DNA from: Roseateles_E sp005503085
Lineage (GTDB): Bacteria > Pseudomonadota > Gammaproteobacteria > Burkholderiales > Burkholderiaceae_C
DNA: 64,000 nt
Assembly (NCBI RefSeq): GCF_028462495.1
Contig: NZ_JAQOWX010000008.1
Coordinates: 1 to 64,000 of the forward strand
Direction of reading: 5' to 3'
The notes beneath the pieces were generated by a model that was not told the DNA's origin, ran no database searches, and worked only from the letters and a program-made list of their open reading frames with translations. The translations under genes were made by a program, and so were the position numbers. Below, one piece after another: positions 26,191 to 34,372 of the stretch (the first letter of the stretch is position 1; each line of letters opens with the position of its first letter).

Positions 26191-26927
26191 GCAAGCCCTT
26201 GCTGAGCCTTGAGGGGGTGCATACCCATATCGGCGCCTATCACATCCTGCACGGCGTCGACCTGGCCGTGCCCGAGGGCCAGGTCACGATGCTCCTGGGT
26301 CGCAACGGCGCCGGCAAGACCACGACGCTGCGAACCATCATGGGCCTGTGGAAGGCCAGCCAGGGTCAGGTCTTGTTCGACGGCCGGCCCATCACCGCCG
26401 CGACCACACCCGAGATCGCGCAGCGCGACGTCGCCTATGTGCCCGAGAACATGGGCATCTTCGGCGACCTGACGGTGCGCGAGAACCTGCTGCTGGCCGC
26501 GCGCAAGGCCCGCGCCATCGACGAGCTGGACACGCAGCGCCTGGACTGGCTGTTCGGCCTCTTTCCGGCGCTGAAGACCTTCTGGCTGCATCCCGCGGGC
26601 AAGCTCAGCGGCGGTCAGAAGCAGATGCTGGCCATCGCCCGCGCGATGATAGAGCCGCGCCGCCTGCTCTTGATCGACGAACCCTCCAAGGGCCTGGCGC
26701 CCGCCATCATCCTGAACATGATCGAAGCCTTGCGCGAGTTGAAACGCAGTGGCAGCAGCACGGTGCTGCTGGTCGAGCAGAACTTCATGGTGGCCAAGGC
26801 CTTGGGCGACCGGGTCGCGGTGATGGACGATGGCCGTGTCGTGCACAGCGGCGCGATGGCCGAGCTGGCCGGCGACGAGGCACTGCAGCAGCGTCTCCTG
26901 GGTCTGTCGCTGGGAGCGCACCAATGA
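26187..26927 (+). CDS. livF: ABC transporter ATP-binding protein, LivF type
   Basis: 246 residues from ATG 26187, which overlaps the previous stop. Walker A GRNGAGKTTTLRTIMG, signature KLSGGQKQMLAIARAM, Walker B LLIDEPSKGLAP and H-loop LLVEQNF are all intact. The LivF-type sequence VAYVPENMGIFGDLTVRENL is present. Forms the second ATPase of the importer and overlaps livH by four bases. Confidence 0.92.
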   Translation: MSKPLLSLEGVHTHIGAYHILHGVDLAVPEGQVTMLLGRNGAGKTTTLRTIMGLWKASQGQVLFDGRPITAATTPEIAQRDVAYVPENMGIFGDLTVRENLLLAARKARAIDELDTQRLDWLFGLFPALKTFWLHPAGKLSGGQKQMLAIARAMIEPRRLLLIDEPSKGLAPAIILNMIEALRELKRSGSSTVLLVEQNFMVAKALGDRVAVMDDGRVVHSGAMAELAGDEALQQRLLGLSLGAHQ

Positions 26928-27913
26928 TCATCAGCGCCGAACGCAAGAACCTCATGCCGCTGCTGTTGCTGCTGGGCCTGGCCCTGGTCGCGCTGCCGCT
27001 GATCGGCAGCCCCAGCACCTGGGCCACGCTGACCCTGGCCGGCCTGGCGATGGGCTTGATCATCTTCATCATCGCCTCGGGCCTGACCCTGGTGTTCGGG
27101 CTGATGGACGTCTTGAACTTCGGCCATGGCGTCTTCATCGCGCTGGGCGCTTTCATGGCGACCACGGTGCTGGGGGCGATGAGTGGATTCACCGCCAGCC
27201 CCTCGCTGCTGAGCAATCTGATCGCGGTGGCTGCGGCTTGCGCGGTGGGCATGGCGGTGGCCGCGGCGGTCGGCCTGGCCTTCGAGCGGGTGCTGGTGCG
27301 GCCGGTCTACGGCATGCATCTGAAGCAGATCCTGATCACGATGGGCGGCATGATCATCGGCGAGGAGCTGATCAAGATGATCTGGGGCGCGCAGATGATC
27401 GCGCTGCCGCTGCCCGAGGGCCTGCGCGGCGCGCTGCTGTTCGGCGATGTGGCGGTCGAGAAGTTCCGCGTGCTGGCCGTGCTGCTGGGGCTGGCCGTGT
27501 TCGCCGGCCTGCTGTGGCTGCTGAACCGCACCAAGCTCGGCCTGCTGATACGCGCGGGCGTGCAGGACCGCGAGATGGTCGAAAGCCTGGGCTACCGGAT
27601 CCGCCGGCTCTTCGTCGGCGTCTTCGTCGGCGGCTCGGCGCTGGCCGGCCTGGGCGGCGTGATGTGGGGCCTGTACCAGCAGAGCGTGACGCCGCAGATC
27701 GGCGCCCAGGTCAACACCCTGATCTTCATCGTCATCATCATCGGCGGCCTGGGCTCGACCCTGGGCTGCTTCGTCGGCGCGCTGCTGGTGGGCCTGATGG
27801 CCAACTACACCGGCTTTCTGGCGCCCAAGGTGGCGCTGTTCTCGAATATCGGGCTGATGGTGGCCATCCTGTTGTGGCGCCCGCAAGGGCTTTATCCGGT
27901 CACGAATCGATGA
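26924..27913 (+). CDS. livH: Branched-chain-type ABC permease, LivH family
   Basis: 329 residues with about eight hydrophobic helices. ASGLTLVFGLMDVLNFGHGVFIALGA is the LivH N-terminal hallmark, and the EAA-like loop is near RAGVQDREMVESLGYRIRRLF. Ends with the WRPQGLYP motif common to the family. Start and stop each overlap the neighbours by four bases. Confidence 0.92.
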   Translation: MIISAERKNLMPLLLLLGLALVALPLIGSPSTWATLTLAGLAMGLIIFIIASGLTLVFGLMDVLNFGHGVFIALGAFMATTVLGAMSGFTASPSLLSNLIAVAAACAVGMAVAAAVGLAFERVLVRPVYGMHLKQILITMGGMIIGEELIKMIWGAQMIALPLPEGLRGALLFGDVAVEKFRVLAVLLGLAVFAGLLWLLNRTKLGLLIRAGVQDREMVESLGYRIRRLFVGVFVGGSALAGLGGVMWGLYQQSVTPQIGAQVNTLIFIVIIIGGLGSTLGCFVGALLVGLMANYTGFLAPKVALFSNIGLMVAILLWRPQGLYPVTNR

Positions 27914-28986
27914 TGCTCAAAGCCCTTCTTTCCCACGACCTGCCGCGCAGCAGGCTGCTGTCGCTGCTGCTGATCGCCACGGTGCTGGGCCTGGCGCTGA
28001 CGCCCTTCATCTTCCCGTCGACCCGGGCGCTGAACGTCGCCGCCAAGATCCTGATCTTCATCGTGCTGGTGGCCAGCTACGACCTGCTGCTGGGCTATAC
28101 CGGCATCGTCAGCTTTGCCCACACGATGTTCTTCGGCATCGGCGCCTATGGCATCGCGATCGCCAGCTCGCGGATGGGCCCCGGCTGGGCCGCGGTGGGG
28201 GCAGGTCTTGCCGGTGCGCTGGCGGTCTCGCTCCTGCTGTCCCTGCTGATCGGCCTGTTCAGCCTGCGGGTCAAGGCGATCTTCTTCGCGATGATCACCT
28301 TGGCCGTGGCCTCGGCCTTTCTGACCCTGGCCTCGCAGCTGTCGGACTTCACCGGCGGCGAGGACGGGCTCAGCTTCAAGGTGCCCGAGGCCCTGCAGCC
28401 CGGCACCGAGTATCTGGAGCAGCCTTTTCTGGGCGCGGCCATCGACGGCCGCTTCGCCTCCTACTACCTGCTGTTCTTCGCCACCGTGGCCCTGGTGCTG
28501 CTGATGCTGCGCATCGTCAACTCGCCGTTCGGCCGCGTGCTGCAGGCGATCCGCGAGAACGACTTCCGAGCCGAGGCCATCGGTTACCGCACCGTGGTCT
28601 ATCGCACCTGGTCCAACGTGCTGGCCGCGCTGTTCGCGACCCTGGCCGGCGCGCTGCTGGCGCTCTGGCTGCGCTACAACGGGCCCGACACCTCGCTGTC
28701 CTTCGAGATCATGCTGGACATCCTCCTGATCGTCGTGATCGGCGGCATGGGCACGATCTACGGTGCGGTGATAGGCAGCGTGCTCTTCGTGCTGGCGCAG
28801 AACTATCTGCAGGACTTGATGAAGCTGGGCGCCGGGGCGGTGGAGGGCGTGCCGCTGCTGTCGCAGCTGATCGCACCGGATCGCTGGCTGCTCTGGCTGG
28901 GCCTGCTCTTCGTGCTGGCGGTCTATCACTTCCCCAGCGGCATCGTCGGGCGGCTGCGCGCCCGGGCCCAGGAGAACTCGCCATGA
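27910..28986 (+). CDS. livM: Branched-chain-type ABC permease, LivM family
   Basis: 358 residues, about nine helices. YDLLLGYTGIVSFAHTMFFGIGAYG is the LivM signature; AIRENDFRAEAIGYRTVVYR is the cytoplasmic coupling loop; IGGMGTIYGAVIGSVLF follows. It pairs with LivH as the translocation pore. The stop overlaps the hydrolase start (ATGA). Confidence 0.92.
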   Translation: MMLKALLSHDLPRSRLLSLLLIATVLGLALTPFIFPSTRALNVAAKILIFIVLVASYDLLLGYTGIVSFAHTMFFGIGAYGIAIASSRMGPGWAAVGAGLAGALAVSLLLSLLIGLFSLRVKAIFFAMITLAVASAFLTLASQLSDFTGGEDGLSFKVPEALQPGTEYLEQPFLGAAIDGRFASYYLLFFATVALVLLMLRIVNSPFGRVLQAIRENDFRAEAIGYRTVVYRTWSNVLAALFATLAGALLALWLRYNGPDTSLSFEIMLDILLIVVIGGMGTIYGAVIGSVLFVLAQNYLQDLMKLGAGAVEGVPLLSQLIAPDRWLLWLGLLFVLAVYHFPSGIVGRLRARAQENSP

Positions 28987-29867
28987 GTGCATCCTTCAGC
29001 TCCCACTACCTGCGCTGCGCCGGCCGCGAGATCCATTACACCGAATGGGGTGCCGGCAATGCCGAGGTCGTGATCGCCTGGCATGGGCTGGCGCGCACCG
29101 GCCGCGATATGGACGAGCTGGCCCGCCATCTGAGCGGCCGCTACCGCGTGATCTGTCCCGACACGCTGGGCCGCGGCCTGTCGCAATGGAGCCCGGCCCC
29201 GGCCAGCGAGTACTGCCTGGACTTCTATGTGAAGCTGGCCGTGGACCTGGTCGACCAGCTGGGCCTGGGCGCTTTCCACTGGGTCGGCACCTCGATGGGC
29301 GGCGCGATCGGCACCCTGGCCGCGGCCGGCCCCTTGCGCGGCCGCATCCGCCGCCTGGTGCTCAACGACAACGGCCCGCAGCTGGCCGAGGCGGCGATCG
29401 CACGCATCCGCAGCTATGCCGGCAACCCGGCGGCCTTCGACACGGTGAGCGAGCTGGAGCAGTATTTCCGCCAGGTCTACAAGCCCTACGGTGCCTTGAG
29501 CGACGCGCAGTGGCGCCATCTGACCGAGACCTCGGTACGACGCCTGCCCGACGGCCGTGTCACGCCGCATTACGACCCCGCCATGGTCCAGCAGTTCATC
29601 CACCACCCGCAGGACTACCAGCTCTGGGACGCCTGGGACAGTCTGGACCTGCCGGTGCTGTGCCTGCGCGGCGAAGACTCCGACTTGCTGCTGGCCGAGA
29701 CCGCCGAAGCGATGCGCAGCCGCGGCCCGCGCGCCGTGGTCGCCACCATCGCCGGCTGCGGCCATGCGCCGGCGCTCAATGTGCCGGAGCAGTTTGCGCT
29801 GGTGGAGCGGTTTTTGGGTGGGGTGCGAGGGGGCGGGATTGCAGCGATAGCGGCCGGTCAACCCTAA
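28983..29867 (+). CDS. Alpha/beta hydrolase, last gene of the ABC importer operon
   Basis: 294 residues, alpha/beta hydrolase fold. Oxyanion region VIAWHGLARTGRD, nucleophile elbow GTSMGG with Ser104, acid residue in LCLRGEDSDLL and catalytic His in GCGHAPALN. No signal peptide, so cytoplasmic. Translational coupling to the permease suggests it hydrolyses the imported compound or a derivative (an ester, lactone or amide), which argues against a plain amino-acid importer. Confidence 0.88.
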   Translation: MSASFSSHYLRCAGREIHYTEWGAGNAEVVIAWHGLARTGRDMDELARHLSGRYRVICPDTLGRGLSQWSPAPASEYCLDFYVKLAVDLVDQLGLGAFHWVGTSMGGAIGTLAAAGPLRGRIRRLVLNDNGPQLAEAAIARIRSYAGNPAAFDTVSELEQYFRQVYKPYGALSDAQWRHLTETSVRRLPDGRVTPHYDPAMVQQFIHHPQDYQLWDAWDSLDLPVLCLRGEDSDLLLAETAEAMRSRGPRAVVATIAGCGHAPALNVPEQFALVERFLGGVRGGGIAAIAAGQP

Positions 29868-30302
29868 GCAAACTGGCTGCGGCATGGCCGCGGCGCGGGA
29901 TGCCAGACAGCGGTCATTCGCGGGTGCCAGCGATCGACCCGAAGGCGACACTCACAGCCTCTAGCTTGCAGCCGCAGAGCCGCCGCTCGGACCATGCAAG
30001 TCCCATCCGAAAGAGGCCTCGCAGCGCATGGTTCAGGCCAGCTGGGTTATCCCCTGCTCAGAGATTCAACGGCAGGTTCAACTTACAAGCCATGCTGCAC
30101 GACTTGATCGGCTATGCCGGACCGTCGGCGGGACGAACGTTGCCCGAACGGTCGGTGCCGGGAACTTCTATCTTGCCGAATGGGTGCCTCAACCCAGATG
30201 CTTCAGCAATAGAAAACTGGACGGGTCTGAAGCTGTCATCAATGTGGAGGATTCCGGACAGCCTGCGCGCGCTGGACACTGCCTTTACCTAAAGGAGCTC
30301 TC
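29868..30302. other. Non-coding left margin of the accessory island
   Basis: 435 bases without a convincing gene. It holds the left copy of an inverted 28-base repeat (29901-29928), a short dyad GACCGT...ACGGTC (30120-30153) and, at its end, AAAGGAG before the lipoprotein ATG. Base composition changes here from the very GC-rich operon to more balanced DNA. Confidence 0.5.
29901..29928 (-). repeat. Left copy of island-flanking repeat
   Basis: Read on the minus strand it aligns over 28 bases with 35683-35710 on the plus strand, 23 of 28 identical by eye, sharing GCGAATGAC, GCTG and GGCA blocks. The two copies are thus inverted relative to each other and bracket the protease island. It may be one of a family of dispersed intergenic sequences rather than a mobile-element end. 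Confidence 0.5.
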
Positions 30303-31319
30303 ATGGCGCATGGATCCATCGGCACTTCATGGAGGATTGGACTGCTGGTCGCCGTCGTTTCAGGGCTCGCAGGATGCGGCACCGCAAAACTCTCGGCGGC
30401 TGACAAGTATGCCGGTGGCATAAAGGCATCGACCGATGCCCTTCAGGCGCTGGTCGACGACCAAGCGTCTGCGAGCCGAATATACGCCGCGGCCTTGACG
30501 GTGTCGCCCGCCGATGCAATGAGCCCCGAGATGACCACCACTTTCAAGGACCTTGCGTGCCGCGCGTATGAGCCCAGTTTGGTCGACCTGTCACTTGCGC
30601 TGGCGCAGTTGGGGGCCTACCAGGCTTACGTCGCTGCTGCGGCCGGTAATCCGGACGATGCCAGCCTGGCTGGCAAGGTGGCCAGTGTTGCCGCGGCAGG
30701 AAAACTCGTGTACGAGACTCCGGCAACCCAGGAAATCCGCGACGAGATGCTCAAGCGCAAGACGGCATGCGACGCCGATGTGGCCGCCTTGTTGCCGACG
30801 CCGAAAGTGAAGGGCTTCTCGGCGGTCGTCGCGGTCTGGCCCAGCATAAAGACGCTCCTCGAGTTCGTTGCCGGGGCCGTCGACACTCAGGCACGAGTGG
30901 CCGCATTGAAGCGACTCGCGCGTGACGAGAAAGCCTCCAGAGAGTTCAAGGCGGCTCTCGAAACACTGCGCAATTCGAAGGAACTGCAAAACAGCCTCCA
31001 GCATCGTCGCCAGGAAGCCCTGTGGCTCGCAGCCGCACACTACAAGCAATCGCAGCAGATGTCGGCAGCGGATGCGTTCGTAGGGCGCCACAAGGCCGCT
31101 ACAAGGATGAATACCGCTCTCGAGGCCTACCAGCGCTACGCCGAGGTCGACCTGGTCACCCTGCTGAATAAGGTGCAGAAGGCGCAAGATGCCTTCGCAA
31201 AGAACACACTCGACAACGATGCGAGCCTCGCCGACCTCATAGCTGTGCTCGACTTCCTTTCCGGCCTATCGGAGAAAGTTGCAGACGCCAAGAAGAAGAT
31301 CAATGAAGCCAAGGAGTAA
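30303..31319 (+). CDS. Helical lipoprotein of unknown function, first gene of protease operon
   Basis: 338 residues with AAAGGAG ribosome site. A signal sequence ends in the lipobox LAGC with Cys25, so it is a predicted lipoprotein. The mature part is almost entirely helical, with Ala/Lys/Gln-rich heptad-like stretches (LKRLARDEKASREFKAALETLR, VQKAQDAFAKN, VADAKKKINEAKE) and three later cysteines (in LACRAYEP and TACDADV and none in the C-terminal half that I can pair). I recognise no family. It is followed after 5 bases by a trypsin-like protease, so it may anchor, chaperone or inhibit it; this is inference. Confidence 0.8.
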   Translation: MAHGSIGTSWRIGLLVAVVSGLAGCGTAKLSAADKYAGGIKASTDALQALVDDQASASRIYAAALTVSPADAMSPEMTTTFKDLACRAYEPSLVDLSLALAQLGAYQAYVAAAAGNPDDASLAGKVASVAAAGKLVYETPATQEIRDEMLKRKTACDADVAALLPTPKVKGFSAVVAVWPSIKTLLEFVAGAVDTQARVAALKRLARDEKASREFKAALETLRNSKELQNSLQHRRQEALWLAAAHYKQSQQMSAADAFVGRHKAATRMNTALEAYQRYAEVDLVTLLNKVQKAQDAFAKNTLDNDASLADLIAVLDFLSGLSEKVADAKKKINEAKE

Positions 31320-31324
31320 GCGAC

Positions 31325-32236
31325 ATGAAGAGAAAGCAAGTGCTCCACGCTGCGGCGCTCGTCGTGATCGCCATCGGTGCCATTGCGCACGATCCCGTTT
31401 CAGCCGAAGGTAAGAAGCGCATCAAGGAAGAACGCTCTTTTGTCGTTAAGGGCTCTGTACCCTACGTGGCCACCATCCGGCGAGCCCTGGCCGGCAATGA
31501 CTCGCAGCGCGTCGTCGGTGGCGAACCGGCGCAGCCCGGCTCTCGCCCTTGGCAAGTCGGTCTGCTGGTCGCGGGGATCAACGACAACGCGCAGGCGCAG
31601 TTCTGCGGCGGCACCCTCATCGCGCCCAAATGGGTGGTGACTGCAGCCCATTGCGTCGACGGCGGCATGTTGCCGTCGCAGGTCGCGGTGCTGCCCGGCA
31701 CGCACTCGCTCTCGGACGCGAAGTCGCGCCGCGTCGAGGTCAAGCTGCTCGTGGTACATCCGCAATGGAACAAGGACACTAGCGACCACGATATCGCGCT
31801 GCTCGAACTCGCAGTCCCCTTGACGCCCGGTCCCGCTATTTCGCCGATTCGCTTTGCCACTACCACGAAGGAACCATCGGCAGGTACGCCTTTAACGGTC
31901 TCCGGCTGGGGCGCAACCAAGCAGGGGGGAGCCGGGAGCATCTTGTTAATGACTGTGGATGTCCCCGTCGTACCCCTCGGCCGTTGCAATCAGTCCACCA
32001 GTTACGACGGCGCTATCACCGCTCGGATGGTGTGCGCGGGACGCGACGAAGGCGGCAAGGACTCGTGCCAAGGCGACAGCGGCGGCCCTGCGGTCACCGC
32101 CGGTGACGAACCGACGCTGGTCGGCGTGGTCAGCTGGGGCCACGGTTGCGCCAAGCCTTGGAAATACGGCGTATACACTCGCGTAGGTGCATTCGCGGAG
32201 TGGATCCGCAAGACCTCCGGTGTCGGCGCGCCCTGA
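31325..32236 (+). CDS. Secreted trypsin-like serine protease (S1), Arg/Lys specificity predicted
   Basis: 303 residues. Its AAGGAG lies inside the end of the lipoprotein gene. A signal peptide (MKRKQVLHAAALVVIAIGAIA) and short propeptide precede RVVGGEPAQPGSRPWQVGL, the activation-site sequence. The catalytic triad is His109 (TAAHC), Asp156 (DHDIALLEL) and Ser252 (CQGDSGGP). Asp246 occupies the S1-pocket position 189, with SWGHGC and YGVYTR supplying Gly216/Gly226, so cleavage after Arg/Lys is expected. The activation site itself has Arg before VVGG, so self-activation is possible. Full-length and apparently intact. Confidence 0.93.
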   Translation: MKRKQVLHAAALVVIAIGAIAHDPVSAEGKKRIKEERSFVVKGSVPYVATIRRALAGNDSQRVVGGEPAQPGSRPWQVGLLVAGINDNAQAQFCGGTLIAPKWVVTAAHCVDGGMLPSQVAVLPGTHSLSDAKSRRVEVKLLVVHPQWNKDTSDHDIALLELAVPLTPGPAISPIRFATTTKEPSAGTPLTVSGWGATKQGGAGSILLMTVDVPVVPLGRCNQSTSYDGAITARMVCAGRDEGGKDSCQGDSGGPAVTAGDEPTLVGVVSWGHGCAKPWKYGVYTRVGAFAEWIRKTSGVGAP

Positions 32237-32243
32237 CTTGGCC

Positions 32244-33653
32244 ATGGTCACGCCAAGCTTGGTTTTGAGTTTAGCCGCTGCGCTGTTTGCGATGGTGGCA
32301 ATGGTCGCGCCCGCCGCCGCGCTGGAGCAGTACAAAATCCACGTAGCAACGAGCACGTCCGCCAGCGGTGCGGCGTACAGAGTTCCGTCGGCCTCGCAGG
32401 ATCACACCGAACGGGCGTCCGTTAATCTGCAGGGCACCGAGGATTCGCAATGCATGCCGTACGGCCGCCGCAGCACGGCGGTTGCCGGGGCGACGATCTT
32501 GTCGCGCCGGGTGGAAAAGGATTCCGCCACCATTCATGCCACGATTAATGCGGAGGCGGCGGGTGGCCACTTTCGCAACTGCGTGACGTGTGGTGGCAAT
32601 GCCTGCCTGGGTATCTTACCTAACGACACCGTGGGCCGAGCCAGCGCGAAGGTCGGCGCGGTATTCACAATCTCTTTCGACGCCGACGCGCGCGTACAAC
32701 CGTATGAATTGGTGGTCAGCACACCCGGTTCGCTGCAGAACGTGAGCGCTTCGGTGGAAGCGAAGGACGAAGAGGCAAAGTCCATTCCGGTGCCGTCGGC
32801 CGGCGGCAAAGTCACGATCCAAGGCGGACCTGGGCGCGTGTACACGGTATCGGCTAAGCTAGACGCAAACGTCGCCAACGAGGGCGGCTGCTGTAACGCC
32901 TCCGCGCGTGCTGACGCTCTGGTCGGCGTCAGACTCGTGCGCGCACCACTGCTGGAAAGCGCAAAGTTGTACCCGCGAATTGTCGGCGGCCGTGACGCGA
33001 CTGCAGGTCAGTTTCCGCAGGTTGGGGCCCTTCTGCAGGAGGGGCGCCCCCACTGCTCGGCCACGTTGATCGCCGAAGACACCCTGCTCACTGCGGCGCA
33101 CTGCGTATACGAGCGCGACATTAAGCGGCTGACCTTCGTAACGGGACTCAACGCGTGGAAGCCGGAGGGGTCCGTCGCCGTCAAAGGCGTTCGATTCCCA
33201 AAAGGGGAGCTCGGATTCAAATACGACGATAAGTCGTTGAAGGACGACATCGCGATCGTGAAGCTGCATGGAATGGTCAGCGGAGTCATGAGCACCGTGA
33301 AGCTTCATACGGGCACACCAGCGATGTCCGAGCTGCTAGACAAAAAGACGGCGTTGACGTTCGTCGGATACGGCTACCAATTGGTGGACAACTCGCCGGC
33401 GGATCTCGGCGTTAAGCGCTTCGTGCCCATCCCGATTTCTGAACTGAACGCCACTACCTTTAAGTACGACTTTCCGGATGTAAACACCTGCCAGGGCGAC
33501 AGCGGCGGGCCCGCCATGTTTGTGCTGGATCAGGGAGGCAAGAAGGAATGGGTGGTCGCCGGCGTCACATCGGGCGGCGACCTAGCCTGTCTCAAATACG
33601 GTAGGAACACGCGCGTAGATCGCTACCTCGGCTGGATTGCGCTGGAAAAGTAA
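32244..33653 (+). CDS. Secreted S1-family serine protease with long N-terminal domain
   Basis: 469 residues from ATG 32244, 7 bases after the previous stop. Signal peptide to about residue 27, then a ~218-residue domain I cannot assign; it is beta-rich, with cysteines in SQCMPYG, CVTCGGNACLG and GGCCNAS. The protease begins at RIVGG (Ile246), with His286 (TAAHC), Asp335 (DDIAIVKL) and Ser420 (CQGDSGGP). Position 189 is Asn414 instead of Asp, so trypsin-like Arg/Lys preference is unlikely although the R-IVGG activation site would suit the neighbouring trypsin. This suggests a two-step zymogen pair; inference. Confidence 0.9.
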   Translation: MVTPSLVLSLAAALFAMVAMVAPAAALEQYKIHVATSTSASGAAYRVPSASQDHTERASVNLQGTEDSQCMPYGRRSTAVAGATILSRRVEKDSATIHATINAEAAGGHFRNCVTCGGNACLGILPNDTVGRASAKVGAVFTISFDADARVQPYELVVSTPGSLQNVSASVEAKDEEAKSIPVPSAGGKVTIQGGPGRVYTVSAKLDANVANEGGCCNASARADALVGVRLVRAPLLESAKLYPRIVGGRDATAGQFPQVGALLQEGRPHCSATLIAEDTLLTAAHCVYERDIKRLTFVTGLNAWKPEGSVAVKGVRFPKGELGFKYDDKSLKDDIAIVKLHGMVSGVMSTVKLHTGTPAMSELLDKKTALTFVGYGYQLVDNSPADLGVKRFVPIPISELNATTFKYDFPDVNTCQGDSGGPAMFVLDQGGKKEWVVAGVTSGGDLACLKYGRNTRVDRYLGWIALEK

Positions 33654-34372
33654 TTGTCGGTGTCGGAGCGAACCTGACCTGACGAGCGAATCGCAATCCC
33701 GGCTACTCTAGCTTCGGTCGAACTCTGCTTCAGGGTAGTGTGTGTTGGGCGTTGAACGGACGCAGATGCCAGACCTGCGATTGAGCGCCTTCGGATTCAT
33801 GGTCTCTAAGGCAAGTCTGCCGAAATGCAGTCGCTCGCGAACTAGCGTTCCTTGCCGAGTCGAGCCCGCCAGCTTTCGGAACTGCTCGCCCTGAAGCGGC
33901 TGTTCAGGACGCAACCTCTGAGGGACTGCTCTCGGGCGATGAACTTCGCCGAGTGGACACCAGCACCCGGCCACAAGCCGACCGCCACCAACGACCGCTT
34001 CGCGGTAGCCAATCGACCAATAGGCCCGGTGGTGCGTCTCACCTTCGAGAACGTCGCCCGTGCAGTTGCAGTCGACCGCCAGCACAGGATTGATCAGAAC
34101 GGCAGTCCCCAGAATAGCGATTCAAGTCTTGCCCTGAAGCGGAGTCCTTGAAGATCGGCTGAGCCCCCGGCCACGACCTTTCGCTCGACGCGGCCGCTTC
34201 CGGGTCTCAGCTAGTCCTGCTTGCCAGTCCTCCCTAACTCGAAGGGTCGCCGCAACGTCGCCGCGCGGCGCAAGTCGCATTGGCGCGCCCACAATGTGGA
34301 TCATCGCGCTCTAACGAACGGCGCAATGCCTTTGGTACCGCGCTTGCTGAGCCACTTTGGGGGAGATCACCG
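33654..34372. other. Non-coding region inside the island
   Basis: 719 bases with only short overlapping frames of no recognisable content on either strand. A 10-base palindrome GCCGCGCGGC lies near 34258, and a segment around 33995-34020 (GACCGCTT...CGACC) resembles the dispersed intergenic sequence type seen at the island margins. It probably holds the promoter of the metalloprotease and decayed DNA. Confidence 0.45.

Noticed and set aside
30028..30423. A 131-codon plus-strand frame overlapping the lipoprotein start
   Set aside because: It runs into the well-supported lipoprotein gene in another frame and has no ribosome site or motif.
33708..34085. A 125-codon minus-strand frame in the island gap
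   Set aside because: Composition is unlike a real gene, no ribosome site, no recognisable motif; it overlaps other equally poor frames.
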